58,275 bases of DNA, taken from contig NZ_SSMQ01000079.1 in assembly GCF_005144585.1 (NCBI RefSeq), positions 1 through 58,275 on the forward strand, in the 5' to 3' direction. The stretch comes from Polyangium fumosum (GTDB taxonomy: Bacteria; Myxococcota_A; Polyangia; Polyangiales; Polyangiaceae). The notes below the pieces were generated by a model that saw nothing but the letters and a program-made list of their open reading frames with translations, did not search any database and was not told the DNA's origin. Within the stretch, counting starts at the first letter, position 1, and each line of letters begins with the position of its first letter. The position numbers were made by a program, and so were the translations under genes. Below are positions 17,906 through 26,400 of this stretch, one piece after another.

Positions 17906-19135
17906 ATGAATCTTCGCAACTTCTTCTTCAAGACCGCCATCCCGTCCCTCACCCTCGCCCTGCCGGCCCTCGTGGGCTGTGGCGGCTCGGAGCCCCCGCA
18001 ACCCGGGCAGCCTGGGCAGGAGCTGCTCGCGCCCCCGGAAGCGGGCAAGGGCGTGCAGTTCAAGATGGTCACGAAGCTCGACCCCGGCACCGAGGGCGAG
18101 CATTGTATGTTCGTGAAGGCGCCCGCGGAGGGGCTCTTCATCAACCGTGACGAGGTGCGCTACTCGAAGGGGAGCCACCACTTCCTGCTCTTCCAGACGA
18201 GCTACGACGACATCCCGACCCAGAAAGAGGACGGGACGGTCGTCGACACGAGCGGCGTGTTCGACTGCTCCGACGGTGCGACCGATGGCTGGGACGTGGA
18301 GAAGCTCGTCGCCGGCTCGCAAAACGCCGACGGCGACTCCATGCTGCGCTTCCCCGAGGGCGTGGCCATGAAGGTGCGCCCGGGCGCCGTGCTCCTCATG
18401 AATGCGCATTACATCAACGCCTCGATGAACGTCATCGTGCCTGAGGTCCGGGTGAACCTCTACGCGATCCCCGAGGCCGAGGTGAAGACGGAGGGCGACA
18501 TCCTCTTCCTCTACAACCCTTTCATCCACGTCGGGGCGCAGGCCGAGGGCCGCGCGCGCATGCGGTGCCCGGTGCACACGGACATCACGATCGCGAACGT
18601 GCAATCGCACATGCACGCGCGCGGCGTTGGTTATGCCGCGTCGATCGTCGGGCAGGCGGATCCGTTCTATACGAGCACCGAATGGGAGAACGTGACCGTC
18701 AAGGATTTGGGCGAGGGCCTCCAGGTCAAGGCGGGCGAGCGCTTCGATTACTGGTGTGACTACGCGAACGCGGAGGCGAGGGACGTCTTCGAGGGCCCGC
18801 GCTCGACGGACGAGATGTGCATGCTCATCGGCTCGTATTACCCGGCCGATTGGGCGACGACGCATTGCCGCGCCGAGGCCACCGGCCCCGACCAGCCGAA
18901 CTTCATCGGTGCCGAGTGGGTGGGTAATGGCAAGGCGACGTGCGCCGCGTCGTACGCCTGCGTGCAGGAGGCCCTCAGCGCGGGCCAGGAGATCACGACC
19001 TGCGTGACGAACTCTGACGCCGCGGTCTCGCGAGAGCTCTCCGACGCCTTGCGTTGTTTCCTCAAGAAAGCCGGCCCGAACCAGGACCCGGCGATCGTCT
19101 GCAAGACCGAGCTCGACGCCTGCCTCGCGAAGTGA
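17906..19135 (+). CDS. PHM-like type II copper, ascorbate-dependent monooxygenase-family lipoprotein
   Basis: Protein of 409 aa. Signal peptide with lipobox ALVGC (Cys25). The two copper sites known from peptidylglycine hydroxylating monooxygenase are recognisable. CuH has His91-His92 in SKGSHHFLLF and His168 in NAHYIN; CuM has His235-x-His237 in VQSHMHARG and the Met ligand in DEMCMLIGSYYP (about Met304). All six ligands are therefore in order and spacing. The enzyme should hydroxylate a substrate using copper, O2 and a reductant in the periplasm or at the outer membrane; bacterial substrates are not known. The Cys-rich last 90 residues are extra. It ends 23 bp from the convergent pectinacetylesterase gene. 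Confidence 0.88.
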   Translation: MNLRNFFFKTAIPSLTLALPALVGCGGSEPPQPGQPGQELLAPPEAGKGVQFKMVTKLDPGTEGEHCMFVKAPAEGLFINRDEVRYSKGSHHFLLFQTSYDDIPTQKEDGTVVDTSGVFDCSDGATDGWDVEKLVAGSQNADGDSMLRFPEGVAMKVRPGAVLLMNAHYINASMNVIVPEVRVNLYAIPEAEVKTEGDILFLYNPFIHVGAQAEGRARMRCPVHTDITIANVQSHMHARGVGYAASIVGQADPFYTSTEWENVTVKDLGEGLQVKAGERFDYWCDYANAEARDVFEGPRSTDEMCMLIGSYYPADWATTHCRAEATGPDQPNFIGAEWVGNGKATCAASYACVQEALSAGQEITTCVTNSDAAVSRELSDALRCFLKKAGPNQDPAIVCKTELDACLAK

Positions 19136-19158
19136 CCCGCCCCCGCCGGATCACGCTC

Positions 19159-20328
19159 TCAGGGCCCGACGTCTTCGTTCGGCTGCACGCTCTCGATGTA
19201 GCTCTCCAGCGGGCGTCCGTCGTCGAGCAAGACATCCACGAAATCCCCGAGGTCGACGCCGGCCTCCTGGATCTCCGTCCCCACGTAATCGAAAACCGTG
19301 CCGCAATGGGAGTTGTTGCGCTCGCGCCAGTAAGGAATGAAGTACGCGAGGTTCTCGCGTGTGTCGAACTGCGCGGTGAGGAGCTTCGTGTCCTCGGCCC
19401 AGAGCGCGAGGATCTCCTCCTTCTCGAGCCCGGGATAAAAACGCTCGTACGAATAGAGCGAATAATCCATGTCGCGCTGGAAGAACGTGATGCCCAGCCG
19501 ATCGTCGGGGAACGCGTCGGCGAGGGCCGTGTTGATGCTGCCGAGATCGCCGGGCTCGATGGCGACGGGCAGGTCCTGGTACACGGAGTCGACGTCCCAC
19601 GCCTCGCGGATCGTCTCGTGCAGGTATTTCGAGGGACCCGCGCTGGGGAAGATGGGGCCGGAGTCGTCGAGCATGTAGCCTCGACCGACGGGGAGGCCCT
19701 TGCGCAAGAAGTAATAATTGGCGAGCGAACCCGCCCCGCCCGCGCTGCAACCCGAGACGAGCAGGCGCGGGATGTGCTCGAATTGCTTCGCGAGCCAATC
19801 GGTGACGAGCAGGTTGTTCGGGTGGCCGCTGTGGTGGAACTCGACCGCTCCCTCCCCGGGGGCGCCGACGTAATCCGTTACGCGGTTGCCGGAATGGATG
19901 TCGCCCGTGCAATAAGGGAAGTACACGAGGTTCCAGTCGCGCGCAGGGTTCCCCTCGTCGCGCCGCAGGAGCGGGAAGACATGCTGCATGATGACCATGT
20001 GGTCGTCGTCGATGCCGTTGGGGTTGGCGGCGCCGCGAATGCCCGTCTTCCCCGTACAGCTATCGTAGTCCCAGCACGCGCCGCCTCCCTCGAACATGAC
20101 GGCGAGGTCGTTCGACGTCTCCGACCAGTTGACGAAGAACTTGTACTGGCTGCCGTTGCCGCACACCGTCCCGGGCACCTCGACCTTGAGCCACTCGCCA
20201 TAGACGCGCGGCTCCTCCACCGGGGGCGCCGAGACCACGTCGTCCCCGCACCCCACGAGGCACGCGGTCGAGGCAGCCGCGAGGAAAAAAAGAACGGGGG
20301 CGAACGAGCCTGCGCGGGGACGGTTCAT
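19159..20328 (-). CDS. Pectinacetylesterase/Notum-family secreted hydrolase
   Basis: Protein of 389 aa with a signal peptide ending in a lipobox-like LVGCG. The family marks are present: YKFFVNWSE and MFEGGGACWDYDSC (residues 79-91, oxyanion region), YFPYCTGDIHSGN, and the nucleophile elbow SGCSAGGAG with Ser195. Asp/His of the triad probably lie near the C-terminus (around NSHCGTVFDY). Plant and bacterial members remove acetyl groups from pectin, and animal Notum removes palmitoleate, so the substrate is only broadly an O-acyl ester. Secreted location fits degradation of polysaccharide or lipid-modified protein. Confidence 0.9.
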   Translation of the reverse strand: MNRPRAGSFAPVLFFLAAASTACLVGCGDDVVSAPPVEEPRVYGEWLKVEVPGTVCGNGSQYKFFVNWSETSNDLAVMFEGGGACWDYDSCTGKTGIRGAANPNGIDDDHMVIMQHVFPLLRRDEGNPARDWNLVYFPYCTGDIHSGNRVTDYVGAPGEGAVEFHHSGHPNNLLVTDWLAKQFEHIPRLLVSGCSAGGAGSLANYYFLRKGLPVGRGYMLDDSGPIFPSAGPSKYLHETIREAWDVDSVYQDLPVAIEPGDLGSINTALADAFPDDRLGITFFQRDMDYSLYSYERFYPGLEKEEILALWAEDTKLLTAQFDTRENLAYFIPYWRERNNSHCGTVFDYVGTEIQEAGVDLGDFVDVLLDDGRPLESYIESVQPNEDVGP

Positions 20329-20457
20329 TGGCGAAGGATAACCGGCGTCGCCCGGAAAGGCGGCAAAAATCCCCCCGCGGCCCCGCTTGTATCCGTAGGC
20401 AACATCACGCCGAGGCAGGCCCGGGAACTCTTTCCGCTCTCAGCGGTCCTTGCCCAA

Positions 20458-21801
20458 ATGCTCTCGCGCCGCGCCTTCGCCTGCATCGTCTTCCTCACCT
20501 CTTGCGCGCCCACGCCACCTCCCGCCTCGAAAGCGCCTGAAGCCTCCGTCGACCCTGCGCCTCCCATCTCCTCCCCGCCTGCTCTCACGAAAGACGCCGA
20601 AGCGAAACCTGCGCTCAGCCTCGAACCGCTCGTCGCAGGCGATGTCGCTCGGTGGAAAATCACCAATCGCACATCCGCGCCTCTCCAGCTCGGCATCGAG
20701 AACGCACAGCAGCATTGGGCACGCGATTGCCGCTCGCCGCTGCGACGCATGGGCGACGACGGGCGCGCTTGGTGCATGCCGATCCACGTCGTGACGGACG
20801 TCGCCGCTTATGCGACGCTCGACCCGGGCGCGTCCGCGGTGCTCACGTTATCGCTGCAGTTCGATTCGCGCGGCCCCGAGCCCGCGCTCCCCGCAGGTCG
20901 ATACCAGCTCGCGATCCCCACGACAAACCCACACGACCGCAGCAGCGGCCCCACGGCGAGTGCGAGCTTCCGCCTCGAAGGTCTCGACGAAGACGAAGCA
21001 CGCTCGCTCGCCCAACGCGTCGCATTCGCCACAGAGCACGGCTGCGCCCATACCTCCGAGCTCGGACAACGAGCCCTCGCATGGACGGCGCCCGAAGCGA
21101 TCGCGCTTTCCGCCATGGATGCGCCTGGTGTGCCGTGGATGCGCGCGCGTTATGCGCGGTTCCTGGTGAGGTTCCCGGAAGCCCAAGAGCGCCTGCGAAG
21201 CGCCTTGCGGGGCAGCTCCTTTGACACCGCCGTCGCGGTGAACGCGCTGCTCTCGGTCCGAGCGCAGCCTCCGACCGAGGTGCGCGAAGAAGCGCTCCGC
21301 GCCCTGCCGAGCGCGCTGGATGTGAGCGGCTTCGATCCGATCCTCGTGCAAGCCGTCGCAAATAGCGACTCTCGTGCGAGCATCCTCCGAGCCGTCGCGT
21401 GGCGCGTCGCAGGCCGCCAGGGGGCCGAGCTTGGCCCCTGGGCAGCGGGCCTCGCGTGTGCGAGAGCGCGCGTGGGCGACGAGCTGCCCTTTGCGGACCT
21501 GATTCATGCCTTTCGCTTGCGCGCGCAGAAGGCCAAACCAGAGCTCGCCGTAGCGCTCCGCGACCGCGCAGACGCCTTCGAGGCACAACTGCGCGAGCGA
21601 CGGGACGAGATCGACCAAGCGCTTCGAATTGCACGCGCAGGGCGTCCTCCCTCGGACGGCCATCACGCTCCGAACATCGGAACGGGCTGCGGCTATGGCA
21701 CAAGCGGCCCCCGTCCCGAGCCTGCTTGCGCAGGCGCCGAGATCACGCCGAAGGACCCTGCGCTGCGCTTCTTGTCTGCGCCCATGATGTCGGGGGGCTA
21801 G
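20458..21801 (+). CDS. Lipoprotein with helical repeat C-terminus, function unknown
   Basis: Protein of 447 aa. Start ATG 20458 gives a signal peptide with lipobox VFLTSC (Cys16), a Pro-rich linker, then an Ig-like/beta domain (LEPLVAGDVARWKITNRTSAPLQLG, residues about 60-170). A mostly helical remainder with HEAT-like spacing (RALRALPSALDVSGFDPILVQAVAN and similar) follows. The much longer in-frame upstream extension overlaps the opposite-strand pectinacetylesterase gene and has no signal peptide, so it is rejected. No known family is recognised. Confidence 0.7.
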   Translation: MLSRRAFACIVFLTSCAPTPPPASKAPEASVDPAPPISSPPALTKDAEAKPALSLEPLVAGDVARWKITNRTSAPLQLGIENAQQHWARDCRSPLRRMGDDGRAWCMPIHVVTDVAAYATLDPGASAVLTLSLQFDSRGPEPALPAGRYQLAIPTTNPHDRSSGPTASASFRLEGLDEDEARSLAQRVAFATEHGCAHTSELGQRALAWTAPEAIALSAMDAPGVPWMRARYARFLVRFPEAQERLRSALRGSSFDTAVAVNALLSVRAQPPTEVREEALRALPSALDVSGFDPILVQAVANSDSRASILRAVAWRVAGRQGAELGPWAAGLACARARVGDELPFADLIHAFRLRAQKAKPELAVALRDRADAFEAQLRERRDEIDQALRIARAGRPPSDGHHAPNIGTGCGYGTSGPRPEPACAGAEITPKDPALRFLSAPMMSGG

Positions 21802-21823
21802 CCCCTGGAGCCCTCTCACGCCC

Positions 21824-21854
21824 CCTGTAACATGCACTGTTACAGGTACACCTG
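21824..21854. promoter_or_regulatory. Overlapping inverted repeats, putative operator
   Basis: CCTGTAAC (21824-21831) and GTTACAGG (21839-21846) form a perfect dyad with a 7-bp spacer. It overlaps a second dyad CAGGT-ac-ACCTG (21843-21854). A further imperfect dyad lies at 21918-21942 (CCTGA...TCAGG around TGAAA/TTTCA), ending at the Shine-Dalgarno of the small ORF. They may be operator sites for the small ORF-peptidase unit; the first could also work as an RNA hairpin after the upstream gene. Confidence 0.45.
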
Positions 21855-21951
21855 ATGAGGGACACCCCGCGGCTCCCCATCCAGCCGTCTGGCGTCAGAC
21901 TGCGGACCCTCGGACCGCCTGAAATGGCAGTTTCATCTCAGGAGGTTGCCA

Positions 21952-22050
21952 ATGCCGAGCCGTGGAGCGGCGACTGGCACGCTCGCTGCAGTAGACGACC
22001 CCCGTCCCACGCCCGATCAGAAAACCCCCCAGCAGGAAGAATTTCGATGA
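21952..22050 (+). CDS. Small ORF (32 aa) translationally coupled to the M20 peptidase
   Basis: ATG at 21952 is preceded by a near-perfect Shine-Dalgarno (AGGAGG, six bases away), better than that of the peptidase. The ORF encodes MPSRGAATGTLAAVDDPRPT followed by a Gln/Glu-rich end. Its TGA (22048-22050) overlaps the peptidase ATG (22047) as ATGA. This is the normal arrangement for translational coupling, so it is either a leader peptide or a genuine small protein. It has no hydrophobic segment or Cys. Too short to judge by homology. Confidence 0.5.
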   Translation: MPSRGAATGTLAAVDDPRPTPDQKTPQQEEFR

Positions 22051-23414
22051 GCGACGACGTCAACGACATCCGTACCAAGGTCCAGGCGCTGATGGCCCAG
22101 GCCCAGGCCGATCTCGCCCAGATGGTCTCTTACGAATCGGTGTTCGCGCCCGCGGACAATCCGCCCGCGGATTGCAACAAGATGGTCGTCTGGCTGGCGA
22201 AGGCCTTCACCGCGGCGGGCTTCACCGATATTGCCGTTCACGTCACCTCCGACAAATCCAAGACGGTGACCGGTTACAAGAAGGGGCCCCCGGGCGCCCC
22301 CACCGTGCTCCTGTACTTCCACCACGACGTGCAGCCCGTGCCGAACAGGGCGGAGTGGAAGACCGATCCGTGGACGCTGACCCCGCAGAACGACGGGCGC
22401 TGGTACGGGCGTGGCGCGGCCGATTGCAAGGGCAACATCGCAGTGCACCTCACGGCCATCCGCGCGCTCGGCGACAACCTCCCGGTCAACCTCAAGATTG
22501 TCGGCGAGGGCTCCGAGGAGCAGGGCACCGGCGGGCTCGAGGACTTCGTCGCCGACCCGAGCAACCATGATCTGCTCGCAGCCGACGCCATTCTGGTGGG
22601 GGACGCGGGCAATTTCGCGGACGGGACGCCGACCCTGACCACGTCGCTGCGCGGCGTCGCCAACGTGATCGTCGCCGTCGACACCCTCGAGGGGCCCATG
22701 CATTCGGGTCAATTCGGAGGACCGTCCCCCGACGCCCTCGCCGCGCTCATCTCCATGCTGGCCACCCTGCGCGACGCCAAGGGCAACACCACGGTGCGCG
22801 GGCTCGACAACGGCATGACCTGGTCGGGGCAACAATACCCGCCGGATCAATTCCGCACGGATGCGCGTGTCCTCGATGGCGTGGATCTGCTCGGCAGCGG
22901 CACCGTGTCGGACATGCTCTGGGCGCGGCTCGCGGTGACCGTCTGCGGAATCGACTGCCCGTCCGTGGACGAGGCCACCCCGGCCGTGCAGGGCCACGCG
23001 CGGGCGCTCGTCAGCCTGCGCATCCCGCCCGGCATCACGGCGGAGGCGGCGCAGCAAGCCTTGATGGCTCACTTGAAGTCGGTCGCGCCCTGGAACGCGA
23101 GGGTCACCCTGACCCCGTCCGCGAGCGGCGAGCCATTCCGCACGGCGACCTCGGGGCCGGGCTACAATGCAATGGTCGCCGCCATGGGCGCCGCCTACGG
23201 CAAAGAGGTCGTCGCCATGGGCCAGGGCGCCTCCATCCCGCTCTGCAACGTCTTCCAGACCTCCTTCCCCAAGGCGGAGATCATGCTCTTCGGCGTCGAG
23301 GAGCCGAAGGCGTTGATCCACGCGCCGAACGAGAGCGTCGACCCCTCCGAGATCGAGAACATGGCCGTCTCCCTGGCGGTCTTTCTGCAGAAGTTCGCGA
23401 AGGTCACGGGCTGA
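22047..23414 (+). CDS. M20-family metallopeptidase (dipeptidase-like)
   Basis: Protein of 455 aa, the normal length for M20A/M20F enzymes. Zinc-site motifs are FHHDVQPV (first His/Asp), GRGAADCKGN (bridging Asp with catalytic neighbour), and GEGSEEQGTGG (catalytic Glu and metal Glu). A lid/dimerisation domain spans about 190-330 (starting near LRGVANVIVAVDTLEGPMHSGQFGG, with a conserved His). The C-terminal metal His is likely in EPKALIHAPNESV. This pattern is closest to the CNDP/DapE-related dipeptidases. No signal peptide, so cytoplasmic. Start chosen from the ATGA overlap and AGGAAG upstream. Substrate not predictable. Confidence 0.93.
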   Translation: MSDDVNDIRTKVQALMAQAQADLAQMVSYESVFAPADNPPADCNKMVVWLAKAFTAAGFTDIAVHVTSDKSKTVTGYKKGPPGAPTVLLYFHHDVQPVPNRAEWKTDPWTLTPQNDGRWYGRGAADCKGNIAVHLTAIRALGDNLPVNLKIVGEGSEEQGTGGLEDFVADPSNHDLLAADAILVGDAGNFADGTPTLTTSLRGVANVIVAVDTLEGPMHSGQFGGPSPDALAALISMLATLRDAKGNTTVRGLDNGMTWSGQQYPPDQFRTDARVLDGVDLLGSGTVSDMLWARLAVTVCGIDCPSVDEATPAVQGHARALVSLRIPPGITAEAAQQALMAHLKSVAPWNARVTLTPSASGEPFRTATSGPGYNAMVAAMGAAYGKEVVAMGQGASIPLCNVFQTSFPKAEIMLFGVEEPKALIHAPNESVDPSEIENMAVSLAVFLQKFAKVTG

Positions 23415-23431
23415 TCTTCCCCCGCCCCCCA

Positions 23432-23446
23432 CCCGGGTTGCCCGGG
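23432..23446. terminator. GC hairpin between convergent genes
   Basis: CCCGGG-ttg-CCCGGG forms a compact perfect stem in the 69-bp gap between the M20 peptidase and the copper oxidase stops. There is no T tract, so terminator function is only a guess. Confidence 0.25.
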
Positions 23447-23483
23447 ACGTGGATCCCCGTCAAGTCCTCGGGCCGACATCCCT

Positions 23484-26400
23484 TCAATGGCTGACCCGGA
23501 GGAACCCCCAGCACCCGTTCGTGTATCCGAAGCTGCCCTCGTCGCGGTACAGGAAATCGCCGACCACGCCGAATTTCCCGCCGGCGCCGTAAAGGGGCAA
23601 GACGTTGTGCGCCGTCTGGACGCTGGCCCCGCCTTGCGTGGAGACCACGAACCAGTCGGGGTTCGGCCCGATCACGGTCGAGTTGAGAAGGAACGGGCGG
23701 TAGCCCCATTCGTGGCCCCACAACGTGAAGGCGTGCTGCCGCGCATGCCCGGAGGGCTGGAGCTGCCGGATCCGCAAGGCTTGCCCCGCCTTCGCCCGCA
23801 GGATCGGCGTGGCCGGATCGCCGAACACGTACGAGTTGTGGATGTCACCGAGCTGGTGCTCGTTGTACGCATTGAAATCGGTCTCGGGCCGGAGGCCGAG
23901 GCGCGCCCAGATCGGCTCGGTGGCGTAGTTCCACGCCTTGTGCCCCGTATCCTCGGCGTCGTCCTCGCCGCCGAGGTTGCGGATCGCGTTGCCGCAGTTG
24001 AGATCCCCATCTTCGCAGCGGAACCGAGGATCGTCCGACCGCATGGGCACGTCGTCCTGGAGCAGGAGGACGTGCTCGCGGAACGATTTCGCCCCCCCGA
24101 GGCCGGGGTGCGTCACGGTGGCTTGCGCTTCCGTGTCGGGATCGGTCGCCCAGGTGGCGAGCTCCGGCTCGATCACGAGCGCGCCCACGCCGCCGTGGGC
24201 CCCGCCGTGCACGACGTCCGCCATGTTGCGCAGGTTGATCGCGCCGAACTCGATGGGCCGGGGCTTTTTGCCCTGCCAATCGCCGGCGTACCAGACGTAC
24301 GTGTGCTCCTTTCCCGGAGCCACGGTCTGCGGGGGGTTGTGGCCGACGTTCGCGCCGTCGGAGACGGCCACGTCGTAGGTCACGAGCTGCGGGTGCAGCG
24401 AGACGTGATTCGATTTTCGTACCTGGTTCACGTTGAACCCGTCCGTGATCGGCGGGTGGTAGTTCCAGTGCGGCGTCTGGGGCAGGACATGGGGCAACTC
24501 GTTGCGCAAGGTCACGCGAATGCACTCCCCCGCGGCCGCGCGCAGGATGAGCGGCTCGGGGCGCCGGAGCCCATGGCGGAGATCGGAGAGGTGCTCCTCG
24601 CGCACGAAGAGGATGGCCTCCGGATCGTAGAGGTCGAAGTCTTCATTGTACGTGAGCCGCCCGTCCGGCAGGTTGTCCGCGGCGGTGATGGCGACGACGT
24701 GGTATTCGCGCTCTTTCGCGCCCGCGGGGCAAATGCGCGCATCCGTGTCGTAGTACGAGCTGCCTATGGGGACGCCCGCCCAGGAAGATCCGGGCAGCGG
24801 CCGGAGCCAGGGCTTTCGCTCCCCATAGCAGCGCATGAGCCCCCACATCCCGTTCCAGAGGTCGTCCGTCGGCGTGCTCGCGTAAAGGTAATCGACGAGG
24901 TCCGCCCCCGTGCTCGTCGACCATTGATTGCTGGGCATGACGAATTCGAGGTGCTCCGAGATCCCGATCGGATTGCTGTTCGCGTATCCGCTCTCCGGGT
25001 CGGCGAACTCGTAGAGCCACTTGTTTCCGTGCAGGGCCCAGACGTGTTGCTCCTCGTGGGCCCCTTGGATCAATCGTATGTGCACCTCGTCTTCGGGGTA
25101 CGCTTCGAGGATCGGCGTCGAGGGCTCGCCGTGCAGATCCGAGCGGAAGACATTCTGCATCTCCCCGACCGGGCCGTCTTTTTGCACGAGCGTGCCGTCC
25201 GGGCCGGGCTTCCCGATGCGCAGCGGGATGGGCTCGTTCCGGTAATTGATCAGCATGGTCCCCGGGTCCGCGGCGGAGATGGCCTCCGGCGGGAAGGGCT
25301 CGTGCGTGACCGCGAGCGGCAGCGGCGCCTCGACGGTCCCGGGCGGGTTCACGGGCTCGCCGTAGGCGTCGTAGGCGAGCGCGAAGTCCGCGAAGGCGAT
25401 GTTGAACTCGCGGAACGACGTGCCATCGCCCCTCGTGATGTCGGCGCGGAAGCTCGTCGGCCCGCCGTCCTTTCGTGTGCCGAAGGCTTGCCCCGTCCTC
25501 GAATCGCGGTAGGTCGAGCCCTCGGGCTCGATGACGAGCGCGCCATAGAGGCCGTGCTGCTGGTGCGAGGACGGCGACAAATGGTCGTGCGTGAAGACGG
25601 TGCGGCTCGTGCGATCCCGGCCGATCTCGTCGAGGATCGGCGCCGCCCACTGGCGCTGCGCCGTCGTCTGCGCGGCGAAGGCCTTGGGGATGCGCGGGTG
25701 CGCCTTGGGGGTGAGGAAGACGCGGTTTCCTTTGGGTGTGATGGCGCCGCCGCTCGCGTTCGCCGCTGCGATGCGATCCTCGACCTCCCCCGCGGCGAAC
25801 GTACCGTCCTCGTAATTGAACCCGTTCGCCCCTCCGTCCGAGCTCATCACGTCGAATTGCACGAGGTGGATGTGCTGGCCCACGGTGTCCGTGGGGGTGC
25901 GGATTTGGAAATCGTCCTCATCGAGCACCTTGGGGAGCAGGTTCGTGGCCTCGGCATGAATGCAGTCGTTCGAGTTCACCCGCATGTACAGCGGCTCCGG
26001 GGGCCGCGTCCCTGCGTAGGTCGCGGGCAGGTCGTGCTCGAGCACCATCATCCGGAGCTGCGGGTCGTGCCAGTAGTTGTCGTTGAGCAGGCCGTTGATT
26101 TCCACGAACGCGAATTGGAACGTGCGCAGCGGGACGTTTTTCGGGCAGGGGTCGGCGAACGGCGCGCCCACCGCCGGCGGCCTGCCATTGACGAAGAAAC
26201 GCGCGACCTGACCGGCCGGCGTGCGGGTGGGGTAACTCGCGCCGGTCCAGCCGTGAAGTGTTACGGTTGGCTTGCCGCCAGGGAACGTGCCGGCGTGGAA
26301 GGCCATGGCCGCCTGCTCCGAGGCCGTTCCATTCTGCGGCAGGAGCACGAGGTCCGCCTCGAGGATCTCCACGTCGAACCGCGCGACCCCGCTGCCCCGC

